A stretch of 64,000 nt of DNA from Selaginella moellendorffii (taxonomy: Eukaryota; Streptophyta; Lycopodiopsida; Selaginellales; Selaginellaceae). Below the pieces are notes generated by a model. It had not been told where the DNA came from, made no database searches, and worked only from the letters and a program-made list of their open reading frames with translations. The stretch covers positions 1,308,366 through 1,372,365 of the forward strand of contig NW_003314276.1 in NCBI RefSeq assembly GCF_000143415.4, in the 5' to 3' direction. Below are positions 33,411-46,200 of this stretch, piece by piece (the first letter of the stretch is position 1; every line of letters begins with the position of its first letter). Position numbers and translations under genes: made by a program.

Positions 33411-35038
33411 TGTGAGACACAAAATCCCTAGGCCCCAAAGTGGAGCCGAAAGGGTGCCACGTGGTAGTGGCCGAAGCAAAAGCCAAACAAGCATAACACG
33501 TTTGGACTAAAAGGCTCCGACTTGAAAGGTCGAGAGCGGGAATGGAACTCCCAATGGAGTGCTCAAGGAACGAGCATGAAGCGAGCAATAAGCGAGGCTC
33601 AAAAAAGGGACCCAAAAAGACCAACACATCACACGTGGAAGTGTCCGAGATGGAGTCCAAGATGGACCCGAGTTGGAGTCCGAGATGGAGTCCAAGGTGG
33701 ACCTGACATGGAGTCCGAGATGGACACGAGTTGGAGTCTGAGGTGGAGTCCGAGATGGAGTCCGAGATGGACCGAGATGGAGTCCGAGAAGGACCCGAGA
33801 TGGAGTCCGAGATGGACCGAGATGGAGTCCGAGATGGAGTCTAAGATGGACTCGAGATGGAATCTGAGATGGAGTCCGAGATGGACCCGAGATGGAGTCC
33901 GAGGTCAAGACCGAGACCAGGACTGAGACCGAGACCGGGACCGAGACCGAGACCGGGACAGAGACCGAGGCCGAGGCCAAGACCGAGCCTGAGCCCGAGT
34001 CCGAGTCCGAGTCCGAGTCTAAGTCCGAGTTTGAGTCTGAGAGGGTGAAAGCCCAAAGCGTTCGTCTCCCAGACCCTGGGGGGTTTGGTGAGCTCCAAAA
34101 GTATAGTAAGGGGTAGGGTTGCAGTGGAGCTAGTTTGGCCAGGAAAGGCTAGTTTGGCCCAAGAAAGGCCAGACCCAGTGTTGGGTGATGAACTGACCAC
34201 TGGGAAGTCCAAGACTAGAGTGAATACAGACCGACAAGCGTGGTAGCTTGGTGAAGTGTTCAAGAGCCAGCTCTAGTTCCCCCGGGAGATCGACTAGCCG
34301 ATGCTCCCAGTCCAAGTGTGGGTGGCACTACCTACTTGGATACCTGGTGTGGCTCAACGGAACCTCACTCTAAGCCCATAGCTAGAGCACCTAAAGGCAG
34401 AAGGTGGGGAGAGTACCCACGGGGCTTGCGTAGGGCCACGGTGTTCCGAAATGTTGTCCCAAAGTCCCAAATGGGGGAAAGGAGGAGGAATAGTCCTCTA
34501 GTGTAGTGACTACGGATATGGTCACATAGTGAGGAAGTCCCAGAGGACAATGGGACTTAGTGGCCGGGTCTGCGGGCCTTGATCTAGTGGCAGTGTTGGT
34601 GAACATGGCCATGGACGGAAGAGGGACTTGGCAAGAACTGACAAAGGGATGTTGGGGAAGGCTATTCCCATGTCTGTGGGCATCCTAAGGATGCTAAGGA
34701 GTGGATCTGGGATGACCATTTGTGGACGGATGCCCCAGTCTTGGAGAGACGAGATTGTGATGCAAGTGGTATTGGACCACCAGTGCAATAAAGGTGAATG
34801 GGCATGGCTTTAGTGTAACGGGCCGATATGTCAATGGTACCTTTGGGTGTCGGTCTTGGGACTGGACACATGGAGCACTTGGACCAAGTGCAAGGGATGA
34901 GTGGCATGGATGCCATTCTCGGGACTAGCAGGTCCCAAGTCCTGAATTGGACTTAAGGAGGTTGTGAATGAGACTCCTCCAAGTGGGCAGAGGTGTGGTT
35001 AAGTGACTAAAGTAGAATGGAAAATTTAGTCGCTTACA
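33411..35038 (+). repeat. 5' LTR of element B, 1628 bases
   Basis: TGTGAGACAC...CGCTTACA. Contains the reverse-sense hexamer and 12-mer arrays (GAGATGGAGTCC units) at about 33640-34045 and one terminal module only. Confidence 0.92.
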
Positions 35039-37307
35039 ACTTTATATCCGAGCTATTCCTTAGTCTGACTTTTATTGGTGGCCAAATATATCACCACTTG
35101 TATTGGAATTGGAAAGTCCTAAATATGGACCTATCCTTGAGGAGTAGCATGTCGAGAGGACATGGCTCTCCACTCAAGTTCATGTGTGAACTTGTGCACA
35201 ATGTGGTGGATGGAAAAGGGCCAGTAAGGGGACGACTTTGGGATCTTGGGAATAGTATAAGGGTTTCCTTAGAGAGCTAAGGATGTGATCCAGATGAGTG
35301 TTTGATGCAGCAAACGGGTTAATGTAGTTGTGGTAAACAACTATAGTTGGGATCATGGGAAAGATGCAGACTCCAAAAAAATAAAGGAGTCACAAGATTA
35401 CCCTTATATAGTTGAGGCTGGTATTCATAAATTTCAGATCGGAATTGGTGACCATGGGAGGTCAAATACAGAAGAGGACACAAGTCCTCGAAATGGTAGC
35501 CGAGGCTACCTCTAATAAATGCTGGAACAACCCAAGGAGTTGGGGGTGTACTTAGAGGATGAGTTGGTATACTCATCACATGAACAAGTGGTTCTAAGCG
35601 GCAAAAGGTTGCCCCAAGAGAACAAATCAAATGTTGGAGTAACACTTGCAAAAATGGTCCTTGTGAGTAGGATCTGAATACAAGAAGTTGTATTCTAGTG
35701 AGCTAGCATCTCAAAGGTAGGACCTCACGGGTCGTCGGATGATAAAGTCCAAAAAGCTGGATAACTCAAATACGAGTCAAGGAATAATCCTAAGGGATTG
35801 GTTGAAGCATTTGGACTGAGGTGTATGGTGCCCCCTGAGGTATGGGAAGGATCATAAGATCCAAGTATGAGAATATTAAGTATCTCATTGATGGCAGAAT
35901 GTGCCATACTAAAGTTGTGGGAAAGATGTTCTTAGAAGAAAGCAACTTTGGCCTAGAGTTGGGTGCAAACACTATGGTGCAGTGCTAACGGATAGTTAGT
36001 ATGAGAAGCAACCATATTGGTCTTAGCAAAGACCTAGACATTAATAAGTAGTGTCATAAAGATAGGCTCGTAGGCTAATAGTGTGAAGACACCAAATGTG
36101 CCAAGGTGTGATACCTTGAGGTTATGTTGGTGGGTTCATAAGAACCCCTTGCCAAAGGGAATCCCAACGGAAATGGGAATGGCATAGCCTAAGCTGGAAG
36201 GCATGTGGTAGAGTGTGGTGACTAAAACAATGATGGAGGTGTGGAAGCACCAGCAATGAGTTATAGGACTTGACAACTATGAGGCAACTAAGCAAAAGGT
36301 GCAAGATAATTTGTGAAACTGGAAGAAGGTAACTACCTAAGACATCTTAATGGTATAAAGAAGTTAGATATACCCTTATGCAGAATAAATTACTTATGTT
36401 GTGATATAGTAAGTCAATGTCGTAAAAGGGAATGCTCATTATCTAAGAGGCCATCATTTGGGACACCCAAACACTCTAGAACACCAGAATGTGGTGTTTG
36501 ATGTTGCCAGGGCAATGGATAAGGCCCAAGGGACTAAGTCCCTAGCAAATGATGGATAGAAGGTGCTATCCAAATGTCCAAGGTGGCGGAGATGGGAGAA
36601 GACTGTCTACCCAAATTGGACAAAGCCAAAAATGGAATTTAGGCAAGGCTAGTGATGGGCATATAAGGGCCCATAAGCAATAATGTTAATCCCGGTGTGT
36701 GGGATTATAAGGTGAGTATATCTGGATTGAGGAACCACTCCCTAGGTTGTCGAGTAGGTTCATCCCCAAGAATACTTGCTAAGGCATGGTAGAAAGTGCA
36801 AAGCTATCCTAGGCGAATAACCGAAGGAAAGGTGTGAAGCCAAAAGCAAGTAGTAAGGGGATAAAACCAAACCATAGGAATCGAAGAGCATAATCAAAGG
36901 TGTTTATGCTAGTTGGGAGTGGAGGATCAAGTGGGTGCTCGAGTATGTTGTTACTAGCAACCATGATGCCATGGAGAGTCTAAAATATGGAATTATCCAT
37001 GTTAGACTATATGGCAACTAAAAAGCTTGCGAAAAGGGAGGCCTTAACAAGCTAAGGGACAAAGTTCCTTCGAAGTTCCTAAAGATGATGCTAGGTAATT
37101 TAGTACCTAGAAAGGCCAAGTGTAAATGGTTCCTAGAGCACACAAAATTAGAGTGGCGCAGCAGAAGCGTGGTTTTGAAGCTGGTCATGAAGCAAGGCTA
37201 TTAAAGTTGGGGAAGTAGTTCTCGAGTGTTCAAAGAGAGGGCTTTGAACGAAAGTCGATGGTTAAGGACTTTCATGCTTATGCATGAACCATGTTACAAT
37301 GGCCGGA

Positions 37308-37981
37308 TGTAGCGCACCTTATATCTCTCCCCTTAAGCCAACTGGAAAAGGGGCAATTGCTTGATGAGAGAGCCCTTAGTGGCTATTTTATCCCCATCTA
37401 TCTCCTAAGGTTCCAAGGATCCACGGTGACAATATATCCAAATCTCATCCCATGATCACATGCGCTACACTCACCCCCCCTTCAGAGATGTCAATGTCCT
37501 CATTGACTATTGACTAACAACCCCTACTGAGCCAAGGGGAACCAACACCTCCATTTCCGCACTCAATCTACCAATCCTTCCATTGTGTAGACCAGCTATT
37601 TCATATGAGGCAACTAGTCATCCACCCGTACCGCAGTCCCACGGTGGATACCTTCGTCCGTGGATACTCCACACAAGAGGAAGGACGTACGCATGGATGC
37701 CCAATACGTACGATTTCAAATTTAGAGGTAGGAATATACCTTGCTCAAGGGTATATTATACTTTTAAGTAGCCACTAATCAATGGGAATCGAACCCGTGC
37801 CATTTGCTCTGATACCAACTATAGCGCACCTTATCTCTCTCCCCTTAAGCCAACTGGAAAAGGGGCAATTGCTTGATGAGAGAGCCCTTAGTGGCTATTT
37901 TATCCCCATCTATCTCCTAAGGTTCCAAGGATCCACGGTGACAATATATCCAAATCTCATCCCATGATCACATGCGCTACA
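37308..37981 (-). mobile_element. TRIM (miniature LTR retrotransposon) nested in element B, 674 bases
   Basis: Two 162-base LTRs (37308-37469 and 37820-37981) start TGTAGCGCACC (TATAGCGC in the right copy) and end GCGCTACA, so each LTR has 8-base inverted tips. They enclose a 350-base interior with no coding capacity. A perfect 5-base duplication CCGGA flanks it (37303-37307 and 37982-37986). The primer-binding site TGGTATCAGAGC lies on the minus strand at 37806-37817, two bases from the right LTR, so the element is in minus orientation. The interior also has ATCGAACCCGTGCC, resembling a tRNA T-arm complement. Element A has the uninterrupted site (complement near 7125-7140). Confidence 0.95.
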
Positions 37982-38742
37982 CCGGATGACTTACTAAGTG
38001 AGATTGGCAAGTGTGGATAATGGAGCAACAATTAATGGATAAAAGCAAAAGACTAGTGGCCAAGTGTGGGCTATGGAGTTCATTGGAAGGAATCCAAATG
38101 GCAAAGTTAGGCATGGAACATTAATGTGTTGGATGCTAACGGATTGTGAGAAAGGAAGTGTGCTTCCAAGGATGGATTCCCAAATGCTCCAAGTTGGCAA
38201 AGGTGAAAGCTCCAAAGGAGGGAGCAGCGAAGTAGCCAAAAGATAAGGCCATGGATAGCTCTAGCACAACTTACGATGGCTGGAACTTGGTGCCAAAAGC
38301 AACATAAAATAGAAAGGAGGACGATGGCACCCTCAAATGGGGAGCTTCCTAGGATGGGAACTGAAGTTGCACAATATGTTCAATGAAAGGTGTCAAAGAC
38401 ACCAAAGAAATTGACTTCGAGAAGTCAAAATTAAAAGTTCCAAGGTGAATTGGTTATGTCAATAGAAGTTGGGATTACTCGAGAATGAGTAGTGGGGTTA
38501 AGCTAGAGGACGGGTCTCTAATGGGTTTGGAGAGAACCACCTGAGGTGGTCAAATGAGTCTCTATGTTAGAGACACTATGCTCCTTAGAGGTTGGACAAG
38601 GCATGGCAAGCCTTCGGTGTCAAACCATTGACAAATATTGGCTAAGTGTCAAGGATGGTGAAGGTAATACATGCTAGTGTTACTTTATAAAACGGTTTAT
38701 CGTTCGATGAGGACATGGAACTTCGTCTATGGGTGGTGGAGT

Positions 38743-40784
38743 TGTGAGACACAAAATCCCTAGGCCCCAAAGTGGAGCCGAAAGGGTGCCACGTGGTAGT
38801 GGCCGAAGCAAAAGCCAAACGAGCGTAACACGTTTTGACTAAAAGGCTCCGACTTGAAAGGTCGAGAGCGGGAGTGGAACTCCCAACGGAGTGCTCAAGG
38901 AATGAGCATGAAGCGAGCAATAAGCGAAGCTCCAAAAAGGGACCCAAAAGGACCAACACATCATACGTGGAAGTGTCCGAGATGGAGTCCAAAATGGACC
39001 CGAGTTGGAGTCCGAGATGGAGTTTCGAGGTGGACCCGACATGGAGTCCGAGATGGAGTCCGAGATGGACCCGAGTTGGAGTCCGAGATGGAGTCCGAGG
39101 TGGACCCGAGATGGAGTCTGAGATGGACCCGAGTTGGAGTTCGAGGTGGAGTCCGAGATGAAGTCCGAGATGGAGTCCAAGGTGGACCCGAGATGGAGTC
39201 TGAGATGGACCCGAGTTGGAGTCCAAGGTGGAGTTCGAGATGGAGTCCGAGATGGACTGACATGGAGTCTGAGATGGAGTCTGAGAAGGACCCGAGATGG
39301 AGTCCAAGATGGACCCTAGATGGAGTCCGAGATGGACCGAGATGGAGTCCGAGAAGGACCCGAGATGGAGTCTAAAATGGACCCGAGATGGAGTCCGAGA
39401 TGGAGTCCGAGATGGACTCGAGATGGATTCTGAGATGGACTTGAGATGGAGTTCGAGATGGAGTCCGAGATGGAGTCCGAGATGGACCGAGACGGAGTCC
39501 GAGATGGAGTCTGAGATGGACCCGAGATGGAATCCGAGATGGAGTCCGAGATGGACCTGAGATGGAGTCCGAGGTCAAGACCGAGACCAGGACTGAGACC
39601 GAGACCGGGACCAAGACCGAGACCGGGATTGAGACCGAGACTAAGACCGAGACCAGGACAGAGACCGAGCCCGAGCCTGAGCCCGAGACCGAGGCCGAGC
39701 CCGAGTCTGAGTTCGAGTTCGAGTCCGAGTCCGAGTCCGAGTCCGAGTCCGAGTCTGAGTCTGAGTCTGAGTTGGAGTCTGAGTCCGAGTTTGAGTTTGA
39801 GTCTGAGAGGGTGAAAGCCCAAAGCGTTCATCTCCCAGACCCTAGGGGGTTTGGTGAGCTCCAAAAGTATAGTAAGGGGGAGGACTGCAGTGAAGCCAGT
39901 TTGGCCAGGAAAGGCCAGACCCAGTGTTGGGTGATGAACTGACCATTGGGAAGTCCAAGACTAGAGTGAATACGAACCGACAAGCGTGGTAGCTTGGTGA
40001 AGTGTTCAAGAGCCGGCTCTAGTTCCCCCAGGAAATCGACTGGCTGATGCTCCCAGTCCAAGTGTGGGTGGCACTACCTACTTGGATACTTGGTGTGGCT
40101 CAACGGAACCTCACTCTAAGCCCATAGCTAGAGCACCTAAAGGCAGAAGGTGGGGAGAGTACCCATGGGGCTCGTGTAGGGCCACGGTGTTCCGAAATGT
40201 TGTCCCAAAGTCCCAAATGGGGGAAAGGAGGAGGAGCAGTCCTCTAGTGTAGTGACTACGGATACGGTCACATAGTGAGGAAGTCCTAGAGGACAATGGG
40301 ACTTAATGGCCTGGCCTGCGGGCCTTGATCTAGTGGCAGTGTTGGTGAACATGGCCATAGACGGAAGAGGGACTTGGCAAGAACTGACAAAGGGATGTTG
40401 GGGAAGGCTATTCCCATGTCTATGGGCATCCTAAGGATGCTAAGGAGTGGATCTGGGATGACCACTCGTGGACAAATGGCCCAGTCTTGGAGAGACGAGA
40501 TTGTGATGCAAGTGGTATTAAACCACCAGTGTGACAAAGGTGAATGGGCATGGCCTTAGCATAACGGGCCGATATGTCAATGGTACCTTTGGGTGTCAGT
40601 CTTGGGACTGGACACGTGGAGCACTTGGACCAAGTGCAAGGGATGAGTGGCATGGATGCCATTCTCGGGACTAGCAGGTCTTAAGTCCTGAATTGGACTT
40701 AAGGAGGTTGTGAATGAGACTCCTCCAAGTGGGCAGAGGTGTGGTTAAGTGACTAAAGTAGAATGGAAAATTTGGTTGCTTATA
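38743..40784 (+). repeat. 3' LTR of element B, 2042 bases
   Basis: TGTGAGACAC...GGTTGCTTATA, colinear with 33411-35038 but with longer hexamer/12-mer arrays (38975-39810). Its last bases are mutated from CGCTTACA. Confidence 0.9.
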
Positions 40785-40789
40785 GTATC

Positions 40790-42480
40790 TTAGGCTATAC
40801 AATCAAATTGAATCATCAAGCAAAAATGATAAGCCTCCTAAAGGTACATAGCCTACAGCTAGACAAATTGAGGTAGAATGGTTAGATACAGAAGAGCTAC
40901 CTAGTGTTTGTGTCATGACTAAATCCCAACAAAGAAGAGCTGAATTTGAATGCTAAGATAAAAGGAGTGATAATGAAGTAGAAATCATCCCTAACTCTCA
41001 ATGGTGTTAAAAGAAAAAGATCAATGAAGAAATCACTCAACAACTCCAAGACTTAGAACCACAAGTCAATTTGGAGAATGGTGATTTTAACACAGAAAGT
41101 TTCACGCCTTTACAAATTGACATGAATTTACCACTATTATAAAAGGAAAATCTTATACTAAAGCTAAATGGTAAAAATGAGAAAAGGTAGCAAAAGGCAT
41201 TTAAATGCCAGAATTACACTCACTTTAAGCTAACTTCTCATTATAGCATCTTACCTTAGAGCTATATTGCTTAAAGAGATCTTGTCTAAAAAGGAAGAAA
41301 CTTTAATCTCATCTATGGCCATTACAATTAAGTTAAAGGACTGTGATGATAAAGTTTTTACAATTGATATAAAGATTAGCAAGAATTTTTTATTTGGAAC
41401 TCTTATCGATAGTGGCTTAAGCATAAATATTTTAGAAGAGAGTATTTGCAAAGAATTAAGCTTAAGCCCAATTCAATCAGCCCTATTTAATGTACGAATA
41501 GCACATGATTGGAGTGTCAAACCCATCAGAATTATTAGAAATGTCTTAACCAATGTGGCTGACCTAAAGTACAAACTCAATTATGTCATACTTAAAATGA
41601 CATGACAAGATTTTGCCTACAAAACTCTATTAGGTAAACCTTGGTTAAAAATTGTTTACACAAACCAAGATTGGAAAAATGGTTTTGTGCATATAGAGTA
41701 AGGCAACAAAAAAAAATCGTGCCCATTACTTCCACCATACAATTGGAAAGGAAAAATCAACCTTTCAAAACTTAATTTTATGATTGGGAGGAAGACTTAA
41801 ATGATTTCCAAGAATAACAAATATTAAAAACTTTCCTTGAAATTAAGCCAATTTCAAAAGTTTATCTTTATTTAATACTCAAAAAAGTACCTAAGCAAAA
41901 AACCCTTAGATTAAAAATTAGTTCAGTTATAAAAGATTTCTCCTTAAAGGAGGATCTTGCCTATAAAATTGATTAATAAAGAAATTATATTTTACATGTT
42001 TCTTATGATCAACCATTTGAGCAAATCAATTTAACAAATGAGGATAATTTTCATACTATCACAATTACTCACGAATTGCAACGTGAATTTCACAATTAGG
42101 CTATAAATCTACTAAAAGGGTATAAAGACATTTTTGTTTAGTTTTACACATATTTAAGAGGCATTCCGTCATAATTATGTATGTATCTTATTGAGATACT
42201 CTTGGAAATATGCCTAAAAGGTAAATGCTCTATAGAATAAATCTTAATTACCAAAATAAACTCATTGAGGAAATTGATAAACTTCTTTATGTAGGATTCA
42301 TTTATCAAATCCAGAATGCTCAATGGCTTTCACCACTTGTGATTGTGCTTAAAAAAAATAGCAAGTGACGAGTTTGTATAAATTATAAAAAGTTAAATGA
42401 TGCAATAAAAAAAAAATATTCCCTATTCTTTTCACAAATGAAATTCTGGATTTAGAATAAAACTTTCCATTACTCAATTC
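40790..42480 (+). mobile_element. Ty3/gypsy protease and reverse transcriptase fragment, decayed
   Basis: Continuation of the element whose gag lies at 32368-33405. 41267-41605 is an open 112-codon piece with FGTLIDSGLSINILEE, a retropepsin-like active site (D-S-G), followed by strand/turn sequences. Around 42200-42440 pieces read LNYQNKLIEEIDKLLYVGFI, QWLSPLVIVLKKN and RVCINYKKLNDAIKK, the start of a gypsy reverse transcriptase. Stops and frameshifts are frequent. It is cut off after 42480 by a short LTR-like fragment. Confidence 0.85.
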
Positions 42481-42532
42481 CCTTTGTCTCGCTATAAGTT
42501 CTTCTACAATATAATAGCCTTCCATAATCCTT

Positions 42533-42592
42533 CAAGTGGTCGAAAGTGTGGTTAAGTGACTAAAGTAAAATGGAAAAATTAATCCCTTACAT
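42533..42592 (+). repeat. Fragment of an element A/B-type LTR end
   Basis: TGGTTAAGTGACTAAAGTA and the following AATGGAAAAATTAATCCCTTACA match the last 60 bases of the element B LTR. No full LTR was recognised around it. Confidence 0.7.
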
Positions 42593-42730
42593 TAAAGAAA
42601 TCAAATCATCCATCAAGAACTTGTCAATCTATGCCAAAGTGTCAAGCTTATCATTATAAAGACCAAGCTCAACAACCTAGAGCAAGATTTGGAAAATCTA
42701 ACTACCTAAGGACAAACAATAGCTTTATCA

Positions 42731-42741
42731 TGGGGGAGTGA
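42731..42741 (+). promoter_or_regulatory. Candidate polypurine tract and 3' LTR start of the gypsy element
   Basis: CATGGGGGAGTGATGAAAAGG near 42730-42750 is the usual polypurine tract followed by a TG LTR start. The partner 5' LTR was not found, so this is tentative. Confidence 0.4.
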
Positions 42742-43208
42742 TGAAAAGGTAAATGTTTTATTTTGTATATCTTTCCAGGCAAAGCAAAAGAAGGAAACTT
42801 AAGCGAAATGGAGTTATGCTTAAATTTAGGCATCCAAAGAAAAAATAACTCAACCTAGGCAACACTTGTCATAGTTAAAAATAGTTATAAAATTATGTAG
42901 TAGCACTTAGATGTTCTAGAAAACAACCCCCACTCACTATTGTACGTATTTGTATTAAATTAACCATCTTTTTTTCTGTTTATGACTGTTTGTGCAAAGT
43001 AAAGTTGAGAGAGTGACATATATTTATCCTTACTCATGCCTTTGGGGTTTAAGGCTGAGTTTTATTCTATTCTCTTCTTATTATTTTTCTCTTTTTTTCT
43101 TCTTTATGTTTTTATCTATGTTTGTTTGTCATTATTTTGTAGGCAAGGGCAAGAACATGAGTATAGGCAAAAAAAGCCTTACTCAAGATTGCATTAGGAT
43201 AAGAAACT

Positions 43209-44620
43209 TGTTAGAGCTGAAATCCAAGGTATGATAGGTGCCTTAAGGTCATATTTAATGGCAATTTTAAAAGAAATTCCTGGACATAGCTAATATATAG
43301 TTAATGGTTCTTTCTTGTTTCAAGTAAACACTTTTTTTAGTTTCCTTCTAAATGTTCATTCTTTACTCTCATTTTTGGCTCTTTATCATGGTATTGGAGT
43401 AGGATCAAAAGGATGGAAATTCTGCCATTGTCACTTTGGCAATTCCATTTCCATTTTTGATAACTTCTCAAGTTGGAGATATTGAATCCTTAAAAGCAAG
43501 GGAGTTTAGGTTGTTGTCAATAGTGATGAGCTGAAGTCAGGCTACAAGGTGGATATCTGGAATTGGTGTGAGGACCATGGCATGGTGATGATTAGGTTTG
43601 TGGTGATAGAGAGCATATTGGATGATCTTGTCTTTAGTGAGAATTACATCAATAGCAAGTTGTGGAAGAAGCTGTGTGCACTGTAAAGTTTTGCTATGAA
43701 GGATCTTAGAGAAACTTGATATTTTCTTAATCTTGAGATTCACCATGATACAAAAACAAAGTCTCTTTACATCTCTAAATATCAATATTTAACAAAAGTC
43801 CTTCTTATTTGCTTATGAAACATAAGTAATATTAAGTTCTTGATAAAAATTGAATGTCCTTCCAACAAGAAGGATTGGTAGAAAATTGGCTAAGAGCAAT
43901 GATAACATAAGCCAAATTTGGACAGTTGCACACCATAGTATATATATCATACTCCCAAAAAATGGTACTTTTGCCATGGCTCGACACTCTTGGCAAAAAA
44001 CATCAAGACAACCAAATTTGTGATATGTTATACAAAGTAAGCTTTTGTTTTTGACAAGTGGTGGTTTTTCTTTTGTTACTTACAGCAACATTAGCTTGAC
44101 AGAGATAGCCATAAATCCACAACAAGGTGTTTTTTCTAACTTGGAACAAGTCTTGTTCTTTAAACCAACAAGAAGCAAACTCACATTACTTTTTCCTCTA
44201 TAGAAACAAAGTATCTTGCTACCTTAATTGCTTCGAAGGAAATTCTTTAGTTTCAAAAATTTCTTGGAGCTCTTGGGAAATCCTCCACATTAATTACTCT
44301 TCATGTTGACAATAAAAGAATTATTGATTAGTTGCAACACTAGAAGTTTCGAAAAACTATCACTATGTCAAAGATCTAATACATATAGAAATTCCATTGG
44401 AGTCATGGCCAAGCCTTGACTAAGGAAGGCACTAACAACAATCAAGGAGTGTTAGAGCTGAAATCCAAGATGTGATAAGTGCTTTGAGTCATATTTAGCA
44501 GTAATTTCAAGTGAAACCTTTAAACATAACAATAGTTCTTTCTTGTTTCAAGTAAGCAATTGTTTTCTGAAAAGATTCTATTCATTCTTTGACCTAACTA
44601 CCACTTAGGCGCAGTAGAGC
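43209..44620 (+). mobile_element. Possible short LTR element (about 1.4 kb), ends approximate
   Basis: TGTTAGAGCTGAAATCCAAG at 43209 recurs at 44450, and the following roughly 150 bases align imperfectly, including GTTCTTTCTTGTTTCAAGTAA in both. A TGGTATTGGAGTAGG phrase at 43389, just after the left repeat, resembles a Met-tRNA primer-binding site. The interior shows no recognisable protein. The right end and a target duplication could not be fixed. Confidence 0.45.
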
Positions 44621-45414
44621 ATGGTCTCTCAATCGTCAACCCTAATCCCTAATCGAGTAGGAGACTGGTCTTTCATAGGGATGATCTGGCCACATACTGA
44701 GGGCATCGCTGCAGCCTCTAGTGCTCCTGGATCCAGCACTCTACTCTTGCAAGTGTTGTTTTTCTGGCCTCACTTTTGCAGCTGCCCGGCATAAGCAACC
44801 CCGAGTGCCAACCCACTTAAGTTTGTTTCCAATCCAATCCATACACGCTAAAAGCCACTTGGAACCAAAACAATAAACTCACAATTGTGTCACACACTCA
44901 CAGCAAGGCCGTCGTTGGCCATTTCCTAATGGTGCCAAGCTGAATCCAACCACACTATTTTGATTGAGAGCTCGCGATCAATCAAGAAGAAACCACCTAA
45001 AGGAAAACCGATGCTTTGCTTTGCTCCTGTTTTAGCTACACTCACTTCCAACTCGCTGCCTCTACTTCCGTTTAGTACATACACTATTTTACAATTGAAC
45101 ATCAAGTATCATAAGATGGTGGACGACTTACTAGGGTCGAAGCCTCTCCTCATCTCTGCCATTCACGTGCTGGTCGTGGTCGTTGATGTCCTTCACTTAC
45201 AATTCTATGCTTTGGCGTTGCCTCGGTGGTCCGCACGGCTTTAAAATGGTGGGCCCAGATCACATGGCCGGACTGAAAGCACGTGTTTTGACAGAGATAA
45301 CCAATCAGGCGCTCTTGATTTTAAAGCACGTGTTTTTCTCTCACATGCTTGACAGGCCTATAAATGTATGCAAGAATTGCTGTGACTTGCCAACATCGAG
45401 AAGTCATTGGAACC

Positions 45415-46200
45415 ATGCTTCTTCGTGCTCTATCGCTCTTTGCATTGTGTTTGCTGGTTTCCGCAGCACCAGCATCACCCCCTCCTCCTGGTTCATGTTC
45501 ATCCGACGCTGACTGCCCGGAGGCATACCCCTGCTGTAGTTCATGGGGAGACTGTGGCAACAAAGCCCCATGGTGTTCGTCGCCTCCTCCACCGCCTCCA
45601 CCATGCAAGTCTCCTTTATATGGTACTAGTGCTGATGGTACTGCCTTCAGTGGAAGTCTTACGAGTACGCCACTGGAGGGGCTACGCATAATCAGCGGTT
45701 GTGTGGTTGATGCCATTCAGTGGAAGTCTTCGGGTTCTTCTTGGACTCAAATGTATGGAACGAACTCCTGTTCAGGATGTTTACCACAGCCGCCTCCGCA
45801 AGCTGGTCTGAGAAGCACATCCTACGAGGTCTTTTTAAGTTAACGTTTTTCTTACTTTCTCAATTTCTTTCTGCAGATCTCTTTGGGCTCGGATGAGTAC
45901 ATTTACAAGGTATCGGGTACAACTGGAACAGACAAAACATGCGGTGCTGGTTGGGCGGGAGAAGGTGTTGTTTCGCTGACTGTGCATGTCAAGAACATGA
46001 AAACTGGTAAAACCAAACCATATGGTCCATTTGGTACTTCGACGAGTGGCACTTCCTTCGAAACAGCACCAGGCAACATAGTCTCGTTCTTTGGATATGC
46101 AAGCCCCAAGTCATATATGAAAGGCATCGGTGTTATCTATTCGACGTGCCCATCCAGTTCTGTTCAGACCACCCCCATGGGGGCGTTTAGCATCATTTAA
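45415..46200 (+). CDS. Secreted lectin: hevein-like chitin-binding segment plus jacalin-like domain (copy 2)
   Basis: Exons 45415-45828 and 45877-46200 give the same 245-aa protein as copy 1: signal peptide, CPEAYPCCSSWGDCG Cys module, Pro-rich hinge, then jacalin-like domain ending GIGVIYS and a short Ser/Thr tail. The promoter copy keeps the TATA box at 45359-45365, the CCAAT motif and the CACGTG boxes, so both genes are probably expressed alike. The only difference noted near the coding region is a silent GCA/GCG change before the stop. The jacalin domain is expected to bind mannose- or galactose-type sugars; which one cannot be told from the sequence. Confidence 0.86.

Larger units (their letters stand above)
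33411..40784 (+). mobile_element. LTR retrotransposon element B, relative of element A, inserted in gypsy sequence
   Basis: LTRs at 33411-35038 and 38743-40784 start TGTGAGACACAAAATCCC and end near GCTTACA (right end decayed to GCTTATA). A degenerate primer-binding site TTTATATCCGAGC is at 35041, and a purine-rich GGGTGGTGGAGT tract lies before the right LTR. The interior is a diverged, stop-rich version of element A's interior. It lacks about 1 kb but carries the nested TRIM at 37308-37981. No intact retroviral-type protein is encoded. Flanking gypsy gag and pol sequences resume on either side, so the insertion is younger than that element. Confidence 0.92.

Noticed and set aside
33507-33980. 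Long repeat-derived frames in the element B LTRs (also 38642-39864)
   Set aside because: Same simple-repeat artefact in the reverse orientation; not conserved between the two LTRs.
43497-43640. Possible relative of the 28104-28832 protein (a DIWNWCED phrase like DVHNWCK)
   Set aside because: The match is a few residues only, in a frame with several stops; too weak to support homology.
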